From: Nocardioides rubriscoriae
GTDB lineage: Bacteria; Actinomycetota; Actinomycetes; Propionibacteriales; Nocardioidaceae
DNA length: 64,000 nt
Assembly (NCBI RefSeq): GCF_008087085.1
Contig: NZ_VIYJ01000001.1
Span: 372,001-436,000 of the forward strand
Direction of reading: 5' to 3'
Position 1 is the first letter of the stretch, and every line of letters begins with the position of its first letter. Below the pieces are notes generated by a model. The model was not told the DNA's origin. It searched no databases and saw only the letters and a program-made list of their open reading frames with translations. The position numbers and the translations under genes are program-made. Positions 8,130 through 16,958 of this stretch are shown piece by piece.

Positions 8130-9080
8130 TCACCACAGGCCCGTCGGGTGGGCGCGCGCCACGACCTGCATCTCGGCGAGCAGCCGCGTGAGCGACTCGG
8201 TGTGGAGCCCGTCGCGCCCGGTGCGTCCGCGGACGCCGGCCAGGGCGGCCTTGTCGGGTCGCTCGACGCCGCTGACGGCGAGGACCTGCTCGAGGACGAC
8301 GTCGACCTCGGCGGCCACGGACGCCGGGTCGACGCCCACCCCGGCGGCGGCGACGGCCGCCTCGACCGGGTGCGTGGCGAGCAGCTCGGGGTAGAGCGGC
8401 CAGAGCTCATCGAGCGCGGCCAGCAGGCGTCGGTGGGACTCGTCGGTGCCACGGGCCAGCGTGAGGAACCAGCGGCCGGCGTAGTCGCGGTGGTAGGTCA
8501 GCTCCTTGACCCCCTTGGCCGCGATCGCCGCCAGCACCGGGTCACGGCTGTCGACCAGTCGCCCCAGGACCGCCAGGCGGGCGGTGGAGAAGAGCAGCAG
8601 CCGCACCATCGTGTGGGCGAAGTCGCCGTTGGGCACCTCGGCCAGCCGCACGTTGCGGAAGGCGCCGGCCTCGCGGAAGAACGCCAGCGCGTCCTCGGCC
8701 GGCACCGGCGAGCCCGCGGGCAGGGCGGGCACGACCGAGGCGTCGGCCGCGGCCGCCCGGGCGAGCAGCAGCCGCGCCTGGCCGAGGAGGTCGAGCGCGG
8801 TGTTGGCCAGCGCAATGTCTTCCTCGAGGTCGGGGGCGTTGCTGGTCCACTCGCTCAGCCGGTGCGACATCACCAGCGCGTCGTCGCCGAGCATCAGGCA
8901 GTACGTCGCCAGCGCGGCCGCGTCGACGTCGTCGGGCACGGTCGTGTCGACGCCGGCCAGGGGGTCCTCGAAGTCGGTGCCGAAGGCCCACTGGGAGTCG
9001 TCGCCGGCCACCTCGTGGTGCTCGAGGAGCCCGTCGTAGGCGCTGCCGGCCTCGTGGGACGGGTCGGGGGTCGGGGTCAT
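8130..9080 (-). CDS. paaC: Phenylacetyl-CoA epoxidase structural subunit PaaC
   Basis: The 316-residue ferritin-like helical protein pairs with PaaA in the epoxidase core. Recognisable PaaC segments include TYCLMLGDDALVMSHRLSEW, NTALDLLGQARLLL and KELTYHRDYAGRWFLTLA. It has an N-terminal extension of about 40 residues rich in acidic residues and prolines, a little longer than enterobacterial PaaC. The ATG is preceded by the paaB stop 12 bases upstream. Confidence 0.95.
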   Translation of the reverse strand: MTPTPDPSHEAGSAYDGLLEHHEVAGDDSQWAFGTDFEDPLAGVDTTVPDDVDAAALATYCLMLGDDALVMSHRLSEWTSNAPDLEEDIALANTALDLLGQARLLLARAAAADASVVPALPAGSPVPAEDALAFFREAGAFRNVRLAEVPNGDFAHTMVRLLLFSTARLAVLGRLVDSRDPVLAAIAAKGVKELTYHRDYAGRWFLTLARGTDESHRRLLAALDELWPLYPELLATHPVEAAVAAAGVGVDPASVAAEVDVVLEQVLAVSGVERPDKAALAGVRGRTGRDGLHTESLTRLLAEMQVVARAHPTGLW

Positions 9081-9092
9081 GGACTCTTCCAG

Positions 9093-9377
9093 CTACATGT
9101 GGGGGACGTTGTCGGGGATGTCGTAGAAGGTCGGGTGGCGGTAGACCTTGTCGCCGCTGGGCGCGAAGAGCGGGTCCTTCTCGTCGGGGCTCGACGCGGT
9201 GATCGCGTCGGCGCGCACCACCCAGATCGAGACACCCTCGTTGCGACGCGTGTAGACGTCGCGGGCGTGGCGCACCGCCATCTCATCGTCGGCGGCGTGC
9301 AGCGACCCGACGTGCACGTGGTTGAGGCCGCGCTTGCCGCGCACGAAGACCTCGTAGAGAGGCCACTCGGCGCTCAC
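9093..9377 (-). CDS. paaB: Phenylacetyl-CoA epoxidase subunit PaaB
   Basis: The 94-residue protein has the PaaB pattern [24 protein letters not shown] and ends with [14 protein letters not shown]. PaaB bridges PaaAC heterodimers in the epoxidase. The GTG start overlaps the paaA stop in GTGA, with AGGAGG seven bases before it, so A and B are made together. Length is standard. Confidence 0.96.
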   Translation of the reverse strand: MSAEWPLYEVFVRGKRGLNHVHVGSLHAADDEMAVRHARDVYTRRNEGVSIWVVRADAITASSPDEKDPLFAPSGDKVYRHPTFYDIPDNVPHM

Positions 9378-10327
9378 GCGATGGCCTCCTGCTGCTCGCG
9401 CCGGGCGAACGCCGTCGCGGCGTCGCGCACCCAGGCGCCGTCCTCGTGGGCGCGGCGACGGTGGGCGATGCGCTGGGCGTTGCACGGCCCGTTGCCCTTG
9501 ACCACCTGCATGAACTCGGTCCAGTCGGGCTGGCCGAAGTCGTAGTGGCCGCGCTCGGCGTTCCACCGCAGGTCGGGGTCGGGGAAGGTGACACCGAGGG
9601 CCTCGGCCTGCGGCACGCTCATGTCGACGAAGCGCTGGCGCAGGTCGTCGTTGGTGTTGCGCTTGATGCCCCACGCCATCGACTGCTCGGTGTGGGGCGA
9701 GTCGTCGTCGGGCGGGCCGAACATCATCAGCGCGGGCCACCAGAACCGGTCGACCGACTCCTGCACCATCGCGCGCTGTGCGTCGGTGCCGCGCATCATC
9801 GTCGCGAGCAGCTCGTAGCCCTGTCGCTGGTGGAAGGACTCCTCCTTGCAGACCCGGATCATGGCGCGACCGTAGGGGCCGTAGGAGGTGCGGCACAGCG
9901 GCACCTGGTTGCAGATCGCGGCGCCGTCGACGAGCCAGCCGATGGTGCCGACGTCGGCGTAGGACAGCGTGGGGTAGTTGAAGATCGAGGAGTACTTCTG
10001 GCGGCCGTCGACGAGCATCTCGGTGAGCTCCTGGCGCGAGACCCCGAGCGTCTCGGCCGCCGAGTAGAGGTAGAGACCGTGGCCGGCCTCGTCCTGCACC
10101 TTGGCCAGCAGGATCGCCTTGCGGCGCAGCGACGGCGCGCGGGTGATCCAGCCCCCCTCGGGCTGCATGCCGATGATCTCGGAGTGGGCGTGCTGGGCGA
10201 CCTGGCGCAGCACCGTGCGGCGGTAGCCGTCGGGCATCCAGTCGCGCGGCTCGATCCGGTCGTTGCGCGCCACCGTGGCCTCGAACTGCGCCAGCAGCCC
10301 GGCCTCGCTCACGTCGGTCGTCGTCAC
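9374..10327 (-). CDS. paaA: Phenylacetyl-CoA epoxidase catalytic subunit PaaA
   Basis: The 317-residue ferritin-fold protein holds the di-iron centre that epoxidises the ring of phenylacetyl-CoA with O2. The metal-ligand signatures are visible as [15 protein letters not shown] and [14 protein letters not shown] chose the GTG at 10327 because GAGGAGG precedes it by seven bases; the 22 extra residues of the longer frame would cover the operator. It is first in the paaABCDE-I-K operon, whose genes are all contiguous or overlapping. Confidence 0.97.
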   Translation of the reverse strand: MTTTDVSEAGLLAQFEATVARNDRIEPRDWMPDGYRRTVLRQVAQHAHSEIIGMQPEGGWITRAPSLRRKAILLAKVQDEAGHGLYLYSAAETLGVSRQELTEMLVDGRQKYSSIFNYPTLSYADVGTIGWLVDGAAICNQVPLCRTSYGPYGRAMIRVCKEESFHQRQGYELLATMMRGTDAQRAMVQESVDRFWWPALMMFGPPDDDSPHTEQSMAWGIKRNTNDDLRQRFVDMSVPQAEALGVTFPDPDLRWNAERGHYDFGQPDWTEFMQVVKGNGPCNAQRIAHRRRAHEDGAWVRDAATAFARREQQEAIA

Positions 10328-10351
10328 GGCGGGTCCTCCTCGACAGGGCTT

Positions 10352-10371
10352 TACTGACCGTTCGGTCTGTA
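10352..10371. promoter_or_regulatory. TetR-type operator in the divergent paaA/paaZ promoter region
   Basis: The 20-base site reads TACtGACCGttCGGTCtGTA, with 16 symmetric positions. GACCG/CGGTC half-sites are typical of TetR-family operators. It lies 24 bases before the paaA start and about 57 before paaZ, so one bound repressor could silence both directions. The likely binder is the TetR protein at 4186-4788. Confidence 0.75.
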
Positions 10372-10427
10372 ATACCTTGACACGGCCGCGCACCCCCGCG
10401 CAAGCACCCTGAGGACGGAGTCAGCTC

Positions 10428-12476
10428 GTGAGCGCACTGTTGGAGAGCTATGCCGCCGGACGCTGGCACCGGGCCGACGACGAGGGCCGCCCGGTCCTCG
10501 ACGCCGTCACCGGCGAAGAGGTCGCCCGGATCAGCTCGACCGGCCTCGACCTCGGCGCGATGGTCGCCCACGGCCGCACCGTCGGCGTCGCCGCCCTGGC
10601 CCCGCTGACCTTCCACGAGCGCGCCGCACTGCTCAAGGCCGTGGCCAAGCACCTGACCGAGGTCAAGGACGAGCTCTACGAGCTGTCCTTCCGCACCGGC
10701 GCCACCCGCCGCGACTCGGCCGTCGACATCGACGGCGGCATCGGCACCGTCTTCTCGCTCGCGAGCAAGGCCACCCGCGAGCTGCCCCACGACACCGTCC
10801 ACCTCGACGGCGGCCTCGAGCCCCTGGGCCGCGCCGGCACCTTCGTCGGCCAGCACGTGTGGACCAGCCGGCCCGGTGTGGCCGTGCAGGTCAACGCGTT
10901 CAACTTCCCGGTCTGGGGCTTCCTCGAGAAGCTCGCCCCGGCCTTGCTGGCCGGGTCGCCGACCATCGTCAAGCCCGCCGCGCAGACGGCGTACCTCGCC
11001 GAGCTCGTCGTCCGCCGCATCATCGAGTCGGGCCTGCTGCCCGAGGGCTCGCTGCAGCTGCTGTGCGGCAGCCCCGCCGGGCTGCTCGACGAGCTCACCG
11101 TGCAGGACCGGGTCGCCTTCACCGGGTCGGCCCACACCGCCGGCCTGCTGCGCGGCCACCCCAACGTGCTCCACGGCGGGGTCGAGCTGACCGTCGAGGC
11201 CGACTCGCTCAACTGCTCGATCCTCGGTCCCGACGTCGCGGCCGACGATCCCGAGCTCGACCTGTTCGTCAAGGCCGTGGTCACCGAGATGACCGTCAAG
11301 GCCGGCCAGAAGTGCACGGCGATCCGCCGCGTGATCGTGCCCCGCCCCCTGGTCGGCACCGTCACCGACGCCCTCGCCGCGCGGCTGGCGACCATCACGG
11401 TCGGCGACCCGCGCTCCGACGACGTACGGATGGGGGCGCTGGTGAGCCTCGAGCAGCGCGACGAGGTCCGCAAGGCGATCCAGTCGCTGCGCGCCTCGGC
11501 CGACCTCGTGCACGGAGACCCCGACCGGGTCGAGGCGATCGACGCCGACGCCGAGCGCGGCGCGTTCCTGTCCCCCGTGCTGCTGCGCGCCCACGACGGC
11601 GCGGTCGAGGCCCACGACGTCGAGCCGTTCGGGCCGGTGAGCACCGTCATCGGCTACGACGGGCTCGACGACGCGGTCGCGCTGGCCGCGCGCGGCAAGG
11701 GCAGCCTGGTCGGCTCGGTCGTCACCCACGACCCCGCCGTGGCCCGACACGTCGTCCTCGGCACCGCGCCCTGGCACGGCCGGATCCTGGTGCTCGACCG
11801 CGACGACGCGCAGGAGGCCACCGCGGCCGGCGGGCACGGCTCGCCGCTCCCGGTGCTCGTGCACGGCGGCCCCGGCCGCGCCGGCGGGGGCGAAGAGCTC
11901 GGCGGCATCCGAGGGGTCCTGCACCACCTGCAGCGCACCGCGATCCAGGCCTCGCCCGACATGCTGACCGCGATCACCGGCCGCTGGACCCCCGGCTCGC
12001 AGCGCAGCGACGACGGCACGCACCCGTTCCGCAAGAGCCTGGCCACCCTGCGGGTCGGCGACACCATCGCCTCCGCCTCACGCACGGTCACCCTCGCCGA
12101 CATCGACCACTTCGCCGAGTTCACCGGTGACACCTTCTACGCCCACACCGACCCCGAGGCCGCAGCCGCCAACCCGCTGTTCGGCGGCATCGTCGCCCAC
12201 GGCTACCTCGTGGTCTCGCTGGCCGCCGGGCTGTTCGTCGACCCCGACCCGGGCCCGGTGCTCGCCAACTTCGGCGTCGACCACCTGCGGTTCCTGACGC
12301 CGGTCAAGGCCGACGACACGATCGCGGTCACCCTGACCGTCAAGCAGATCACCCCGCGCAGCAACGCCGACTACGGCGAGGTCCGCTGGGACGCCGTCGT
12401 CACCAACGCCGACGACCAGCCCGTCGCGACCTACGACGTGCTGACCCTGGTCGCGAAGGAGTGGCCGCAGGCCTGA
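10428..12476 (+). CDS. paaZ: PaaZ: oxepin-CoA hydrolase / semialdehyde dehydrogenase fusion
   Basis: This 682-residue bifunctional enzyme opens the oxepin-CoA ring and oxidises the resulting aldehyde. Residues 1-520 are an aldehyde dehydrogenase with NAFNFPVWGF near 155, Glu in VELTVEADSLN and the catalytic Cys in KAGQKCTAIRR. Residues about 540-680 are a MaoC-like hydratase (FTGDTFYAHTD; NPLFGGIVAHGY). It is transcribed divergently from paaA across a shared operator, with GAGGACGGAG before the GTG. The later beta-oxidation genes paaF, paaG, paaH and paaJ are not in this window. Confidence 0.97.
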   Translation: MSALLESYAAGRWHRADDEGRPVLDAVTGEEVARISSTGLDLGAMVAHGRTVGVAALAPLTFHERAALLKAVAKHLTEVKDELYELSFRTGATRRDSAVDIDGGIGTVFSLASKATRELPHDTVHLDGGLEPLGRAGTFVGQHVWTSRPGVAVQVNAFNFPVWGFLEKLAPALLAGSPTIVKPAAQTAYLAELVVRRIIESGLLPEGSLQLLCGSPAGLLDELTVQDRVAFTGSAHTAGLLRGHPNVLHGGVELTVEADSLNCSILGPDVAADDPELDLFVKAVVTEMTVKAGQKCTAIRRVIVPRPLVGTVTDALAARLATITVGDPRSDDVRMGALVSLEQRDEVRKAIQSLRASADLVHGDPDRVEAIDADAERGAFLSPVLLRAHDGAVEAHDVEPFGPVSTVIGYDGLDDAVALAARGKGSLVGSVVTHDPAVARHVVLGTAPWHGRILVLDRDDAQEATAAGGHGSPLPVLVHGGPGRAGGGEELGGIRGVLHHLQRTAIQASPDMLTAITGRWTPGSQRSDDGTHPFRKSLATLRVGDTIASASRTVTLADIDHFAEFTGDTFYAHTDPEAAAANPLFGGIVAHGYLVVSLAAGLFVDPDPGPVLANFGVDHLRFLTPVKADDTIAVTLTVKQITPRSNADYGEVRWDAVVTNADDQPVATYDVLTLVAKEWPQA

Positions 12477-12501
12477 CCGGGGCGCACGAGCGCGCGCGGA
12501 C

Positions 12502-12526
12502 GGGCACGCTGGGGCAGGTCGTGCCC
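12502..12526. terminator. Weak hairpin between convergent paaZ and the MerR gene
   Basis: GGGCACG and CGTGCCC form a 7-bp stem with an 11-base loop 25 bases after the paaZ stop, followed by TTGCTC. There is no real U-tract, so termination is only suggested. The rest of the 128-base gap shows nothing. Confidence 0.35.
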
Positions 12527-12604
12527 TTGCTCACCGAGCACTCGACGTGTGATCACGACCCGTCTGGCGGACCAGGACCCCACCTCGAGCGAGGCGGACC
12601 CGGC

Positions 12605-13489
12605 TCAGGACGCCCGGACGTTGCGGTCGGTGTAGGCGACGACGCGGTTGAAGAGCGAGGTGACCTGGGCGAGGTCGACAGGCTCGGTCGGCAGCGGGGC
12701 CGCGAGCTCGTCGGTCACCTCGTCGGCCCCCGCCGCACCGAAGTCGCGGGCGACCAGGGCACAGACCCGGGAGGCCTCGCGTACCGCGTCGCGCTCGACG
12801 GTCCAGACCGACTCGAAGAGCCGGTCGCCGTCGCGGACCCCGGCCTGGCCGGGGATCTCCCAGGCCGTGAGGGCGACCGGGAGCTCGGGGCCGTCGCACA
12901 CGACCGCCCACTCGCGGGCCATCGGGTGGTGGCTGGGCAGGGCGACCGGCACCGGGGTGCGCGGCTCGTGGTGGGTCGCCCCGGTCGGCTCGAAGTCGGC
13001 GAAGACGTAGGTCGAGCCCATCGTGCGGGCCAGGTCGTCCCAGCGCGGCTCGGCGGCCTGGTAGTGCTGGGTGCGCTGGAAGGCCCCGAAGAGGTGGGCG
13101 GGCTGGACGCGCGAGGCGAACTCGTCCTCGATCGCCCAGGACAAGGCCAGCAGCGTGCGCTTGGTGAGGCGCTGCGGCGTCAGGCCGGGGTGGGTGTGTC
13201 GCAGCCGGGCGTAGACCGACGGCGCCCCCGGGGCGTCGAGGGTCGGACGCCGGGCGGCCACGGCCTGCTCGATGGCGACGTCGAGGCGCACGCCGTCGTC
13301 GCGGCGGCGTACGACGTCACGGATGACGAGGACGTGCTGCTCGTCGTAGCGGCGGTGGCCGCTCTCGCGCCGGTGGGGCACGGGGAAGCCGTGCCGGCTC
13401 TCCCACACCCGCAGGGTCGCGGCGCTCACACCGGTGCGGTCAGCGAGATCGCCGATGCTGAGCGCGGCTTCGGTCTCGGAGTTGGACAC
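12605..13489 (-). CDS. MerR-family regulator with a DICT sensory domain
   Basis: The 294-residue protein opens with a MerR winged helix (LSIGDLADRTGVSAATLRVWE, then HGFPVPHRRESGHRRY). It continues into a DICT-like domain (RTLLALSWAIEDEF, FGAFQRTQHYQ) and a C-terminal stretch ending VVAYTDRNVRAS. DICT domains accompany signalling proteins and light-related regulators; the ligand here is unknown. I chose the GTG at 13489, which has AGGTGA upstream. A start at 13519 would sit on the palindrome at 13514-13530, which is better read as its operator. Confidence 0.85.
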   Translation of the reverse strand: MSNSETEAALSIGDLADRTGVSAATLRVWESRHGFPVPHRRESGHRRYDEQHVLVIRDVVRRRDDGVRLDVAIEQAVAARRPTLDAPGAPSVYARLRHTHPGLTPQRLTKRTLLALSWAIEDEFASRVQPAHLFGAFQRTQHYQAAEPRWDDLARTMGSTYVFADFEPTGATHHEPRTPVPVALPSHHPMAREWAVVCDGPELPVALTAWEIPGQAGVRDGDRLFESVWTVERDAVREASRVCALVARDFGAAGADEVTDELAAPLPTEPVDLAQVTSLFNRVVAYTDRNVRAS

Positions 13490-13513
13490 TGTGTTCACCT
13501 GACTGGTCGAAAT

Positions 13514-13530
13514 CTCCACATAGTGTGGAG
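13514..13530. promoter_or_regulatory. Perfect palindrome before the MerR-DICT gene
   Basis: CTCCACA and TGTGGAG flank TAG, 25 bases upstream of the chosen start. MerR-family proteins bind such dyads between -35 and -10 of their own promoters, so this is a candidate autoregulatory site. A partial half-site TGTGGAG recurs at 13536-13542. Confidence 0.6.
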
Positions 13531-13558
13531 AAGGCTGTGGAGACTGTCCAGGCGGGGG

Positions 13559-14242
13559 TCAGCCGACGAGCGCGTGCCCGCGGTCGACGTGGATGCCGTT
13601 GTCGAGACCCCACAGCACGGCCTGGGTGCGGCGCTCGACACCCATCTTGCGGTAGGCGCTGCGGATGTAGGTCTTGACGGAGTTGATGCTCAGCTGCAGC
13701 CGGTCACCGATCTCGCGGTTGCTGAGACCCGACACGATGAGGCTGACGATCTCGCTCTCGCGCGGGGTCAGGCCGACGTCCTCGTGCTCGAAGTGGGTCT
13801 CGGGCTCGATCTCGGGGGTGGGCTCCTCCTCGACCGGCTCCTCGGCGACCGGCGCCAGGACGACTCGGCGGCTGACCGGGGCGGTCTCGAAGCGGCCCTC
13901 GACCAGGCGCTCGACCGAGACCACGAGCTGCGAGGCGGTCAGCGACTTGGCGAGGTGGGGGTTGGCGGGGGTGGCGGGCAGCTGGTCGGGGCCGGCCCAG
14001 CTGAACACGGCGGCCTGGGCCGCGCTCATCGACTGCAGGTCGCGCAGCAGCGAGCGGGACATGCTGGTCTGGCCCATGGGCTCGTAGAGGACCACGTCGA
14101 GGCTGTCGGGAGCAGCGAGTGCGTCCCGGTTGTCGACCACGGCGACCCGGTCGGCGTACGGCGCCAACAGGGTGCGGAGGCCGGCGTTGGCCAGATCGGA
14201 GTCGTCGACGAGCGTGATGCGAAGCGGGAGCGTGCCGGTCAT
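13559..14242 (-). CDS. LuxR-family regulator with a degenerate receiver
   Basis: The 227-residue protein has a receiver-like domain (residues 8-120), an acidic glutamate/proline linker (about 128-157) and a NarL/LuxR helix-turn-helix (LTPRESEIVSLIVSGLSNRE to YRKMGV, about 158-203). The acidic pair Asp13/Asp14 is present, but the strand that should carry the phospho-acceptor Asp reads VVLYEPMG, with Glu54 in that place. This suggests phosphorylation-independent action or a built-in phosphomimic. GGAGATCATC precedes the ATG, and a palindrome lies upstream. Confidence 0.88.
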   Translation of the reverse strand: MTGTLPLRITLVDDSDLANAGLRTLLAPYADRVAVVDNRDALAAPDSLDVVLYEPMGQTSMSRSLLRDLQSMSAAQAAVFSWAGPDQLPATPANPHLAKSLTASQLVVSVERLVEGRFETAPVSRRVVLAPVAEEPVEEEPTPEIEPETHFEHEDVGLTPRESEIVSLIVSGLSNREIGDRLQLSINSVKTYIRSAYRKMGVERRTQAVLWGLDNGIHVDRGHALVG

Positions 14243-14255
14243 GATGATCTCCAGA

Positions 14256-14274
14256 CTTAGACGGGATGTCTAAG
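14256..14274. promoter_or_regulatory. Perfect inverted repeat before the LuxR-type regulator gene
   Basis: CTTAGAC and GTCTAAG flank a 5-base centre 14 bases upstream of the ATG. A further TCTAGAC at 14277-14283 resembles a half-site. The position suggests autoregulation by the atypical LuxR protein; no other regulator gene is adjacent. Confidence 0.6.
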
Positions 14275-14337
14275 AATCTAGACCAAAGTTCAACACGCTG
14301 TCCACACATCCACCCGCAGGGGTGAGGGAGGTCACCC

Positions 14338-15492
14338 TCAGGTGAGGCGGGGGTCGACCAGGATCTTGGCCTGGGTCTCGGGATCGCCCAGCGCCTCGAA
14401 GGCGTCAGCCACGCCCGCGAGCCCCACCGTGCCCGTGACCAGCGGCGACGGATCGATCCTGCCGTCGGCCATCAGGTGCAGGGCCTGGCGGAACTCGGCG
14501 GGCGTGTAGCCGAGCACGAAGCGCAGGTCGACCTCCTTGTTGATCGCCACCGACGGCCGGATCGTGTCGTCGCCCATGCACACCCCGACCACCACGACGC
14601 GCGTCGACAGCGGCGCCGCCGCGATGACCTGGTCGAGGATCCCGGGCACCCCGACGCACTCGAAGACCACGGGGCCCGACGGCGTCGCGCCGGCGAGCTC
14701 GGCGGCGCGGAAGACGTGCTGCCAGGGCAGGAACGGCACCGAGCGCAGCTTCTCCATGCTGCTCACCGCGAGCTCGAAGAGCGCGGGTGCGTCGAGGAAG
14801 CGGCCTCCGGCCGCGCGCGCGGCGTCGAAGGGCGAGTCCTGCGCGGGGTCGACCACGACGTCGGCACCCATCGTCTCGGCGAGCGCGCGGCGCCCCGGGG
14901 AGAAGTCGCTGGCCACGACCGTGCGCACCCCGGCGGCCTTGAGCATCGCCACCACCCCGAGGCCGATCGGGCCGCACCCGATGACGATCGCGGTCTGGCC
15001 CTTGCCCACCTGCCCGCGGCGTACGGCGTGGAGCGCGACCGCCATCGGCTCGGTCAGCGCCGCCGTGGACGGTGCGAGGCCGTTGGGCACCGCGAAGGTC
15101 AGCGCCTCCTGCACGAGCACCTGCTCGGCGTACCCGCCGGCCGCACGGGTCGTGAGGCCCGTCAGGTGGACACCGCCCGCGGCCCGCAGGATGGGCATCG
15201 CCACGACCGGCCCCGACGTGCGGCCGGCCCCGCGGCCGGTGCCCTTGCCACGCTCGGCGACGGTGCCGCAGAACTCGTGGCCGAGCACCACCGCGTCGGC
15301 CGGACGCATCAGGTCGTCGTAGCCCGCGGTCGCGGCCGCGTCGGCGACCGCGTCGGCGTGGTGGCGGGCGTGCAGGTCGGAGCCGCAGATGCCGCAGGCG
15401 AGCACGTCGAGGAGGAGCTGCCCCTTGCCGGGCACGAGGTCGGGCACCTCGCGGACGTCGAGCTCGCCCTCCTGGCAGACGACCGCGCGCAT
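14338..15492 (-). CDS. Zinc-type medium-chain alcohol dehydrogenase
   Basis: The 384-residue MDR protein has a GroES-like N-domain with catalytic zinc ligands CGICGSD and GHEFCG, and a Rossmann domain with VIGCGPIGLGVVAML. The four-cysteine structural zinc loop of classical liver-type enzymes is not visible, so that site is lost or replaced. The ATG overlaps the stop of the upstream acyl-CoA dehydrogenase by one base, so the pair likely serves one catabolic route. The substrate cannot be read from sequence. Confidence 0.88.
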   Translation of the reverse strand: MRAVVCQEGELDVREVPDLVPGKGQLLLDVLACGICGSDLHARHHADAVADAAATAGYDDLMRPADAVVLGHEFCGTVAERGKGTGRGAGRTSGPVVAMPILRAAGGVHLTGLTTRAAGGYAEQVLVQEALTFAVPNGLAPSTAALTEPMAVALHAVRRGQVGKGQTAIVIGCGPIGLGVVAMLKAAGVRTVVASDFSPGRRALAETMGADVVVDPAQDSPFDAARAAGGRFLDAPALFELAVSSMEKLRSVPFLPWQHVFRAAELAGATPSGPVVFECVGVPGILDQVIAAAPLSTRVVVVGVCMGDDTIRPSVAINKEVDLRFVLGYTPAEFRQALHLMADGRIDPSPLVTGTVGLAGVADAFEALGDPETQAKILVDPRLT

Positions 15493-16766
15493 CAGGAGGT
15501 CCGCAGCTGGTCGAAGAGCGACGGCGGCAGGTCGAAGAGCGGCTCACGGTTGAGCTCGGCGCGCGCCAGTGTGGTCAGGTGGGCCTCGTCGGGGCCGTCG
15601 AAGATCCGCATGGCGCGGTGCCAGCCGTAGAGCATCGCCAGCGGGGTGGCGTCGGTGACGCCGGCGCCGCCGTGCAGCTGGATCGCGCGGTCGATGACCG
15701 AGAGCACCGCTCGCGGTACGGCGACCTTGGCCGCGGCGATCAGGTGGCGCGCGGCCTTGTTGCCCTCGCTGTCGACGACGTACGCCGCGTGGTGGCACAG
15801 CGCGCGGGCCTGCTCGAGCTCGACACGAGACTCGGCGATGCGCTCGCGCACCGCCGACTGCTCGGCCAGCGGACCACCGAAGGCCGTGCGGGCCTGGGCC
15901 CGCGACACCATCATCGCCAGCGCCCGCTCACCGGCCCCCAGGGCCCGCATCACGTGGTGGATGCGCCCGGGGCCCAGACGGGCCTGCGCGGCGGCGAACC
16001 CGCCGCCCTCCTCGCCGAGGATGTTGGTCACCGGCACGCGCACGTCGGTGAGCTCGACCTCGCAGTGGCCGTGCTGGTCCTGGCGACCGAAGACCGGCAG
16101 CGAGCGCTGGATGTCGACGCCGGGGGTGTCGGTCGGCACGATGACCATCGACTGCTGGCGGTGCGTGGCGGCGTCGGGGTCGGTCTTGCCCATCACGATG
16201 AGCACCGCGCAGCGCGGGTCGGCGGCCCCCGAGATCCACCACTTGCGGCCGTTGATGACGTACTCGTCGCCGTCGCGCTCGATGCGGGTCTCGATGTTGG
16301 TCGCGTCGGACGACGCCACCCGCGGCTCGGTCATCGCGAACGCCGAGCGGATCTCGCCGGCCAGCAGCGGCTTGAGCCACCGCTCCTGCTGCTCGGCGTT
16401 GCCGATGAGGTGCAGCAGCTCCATGTTGCCGGTGTCGGGCGCCTGGCAGTTGATCGCCTCGGGCGCCAGCTCGTTGCTCCACCCCGACAGCTCGGCGATG
16501 GGGGCGTACTCGAGCTGTGTCAGCCCGCTCTCCGACGGCAGGAAGAGGTTCCACAGCCCGCGCTCGCGCGCCTTGGCCTTGAGCTCCTCGATCACCGGCG
16601 GCACGGTGTGGTCGCCCTCGCCGGCCTCGTGGCGGAACCTGTCGTAGGCGGCCTCGGCCGGGAACACCTCCTCCCGCATGAACGCGAGCATCGCGTCGTA
16701 GTGACGACGCGCGGCGTCGCTGGGGACTGGATAGGCGGGGTACATCCCGGACGGCCCGAAGGGCAT
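15492..16766 (-). CDS. Acyl-CoA dehydrogenase, ACAD10/11-like
   Basis: The 424-residue flavoenzyme shows the FAD/acyl-binding segments FAMTEPRVASSDATNIET and WWISGAADPRCAV, GGAGVTDATPLA, and DGPDEAH near the C-terminus, which supplies the catalytic Glu in ACAD10/11-type enzymes. The ATG at 16766 has AGGAGA seven bases upstream; the frame before it shows no dehydrogenase sequence. It is the first gene of a two-gene operon with the alcohol dehydrogenase. A role in branched or hydroxylated acyl-CoA breakdown is inference. Confidence 0.92.
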   Translation of the reverse strand: MPFGPSGMYPAYPVPSDAARRHYDAMLAFMREEVFPAEAAYDRFRHEAGEGDHTVPPVIEELKAKARERGLWNLFLPSESGLTQLEYAPIAELSGWSNELAPEAINCQAPDTGNMELLHLIGNAEQQERWLKPLLAGEIRSAFAMTEPRVASSDATNIETRIERDGDEYVINGRKWWISGAADPRCAVLIVMGKTDPDAATHRQQSMVIVPTDTPGVDIQRSLPVFGRQDQHGHCEVELTDVRVPVTNILGEEGGGFAAAQARLGPGRIHHVMRALGAGERALAMMVSRAQARTAFGGPLAEQSAVRERIAESRVELEQARALCHHAAYVVDSEGNKAARHLIAAAKVAVPRAVLSVIDRAIQLHGGAGVTDATPLAMLYGWHRAMRIFDGPDEAHLTTLARAELNREPLFDLPPSLFDQLRTS

Positions 16767-16958
16767 GGCTTCTCCTGTACGTCGTCGTACGCCGGCGATC
16801 AGCCGGCGTGCGGCCGGCGACCAGGTCGCCAGCAGTCTTCCAGGACCAGCCTGCCCGGCGGACGGTCGGCACGGACGGTCGACACGACTGGTCACTCCCG
16901 GCCACCAGGATTCGACCAACCGGGGGACGAAGCCGTGACGACGGGCTAGCGTGACGGC

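Noticed and set aside
9093..12023. Very long minus-strand open frame (976 codons) through paaB, paaA and across paaZ
   Set aside because: Only its last part is a gene (paaB). The rest is antisense to or out of frame with paaA and paaZ, which have clear motifs. Long shadow frames are expected at this G+C.
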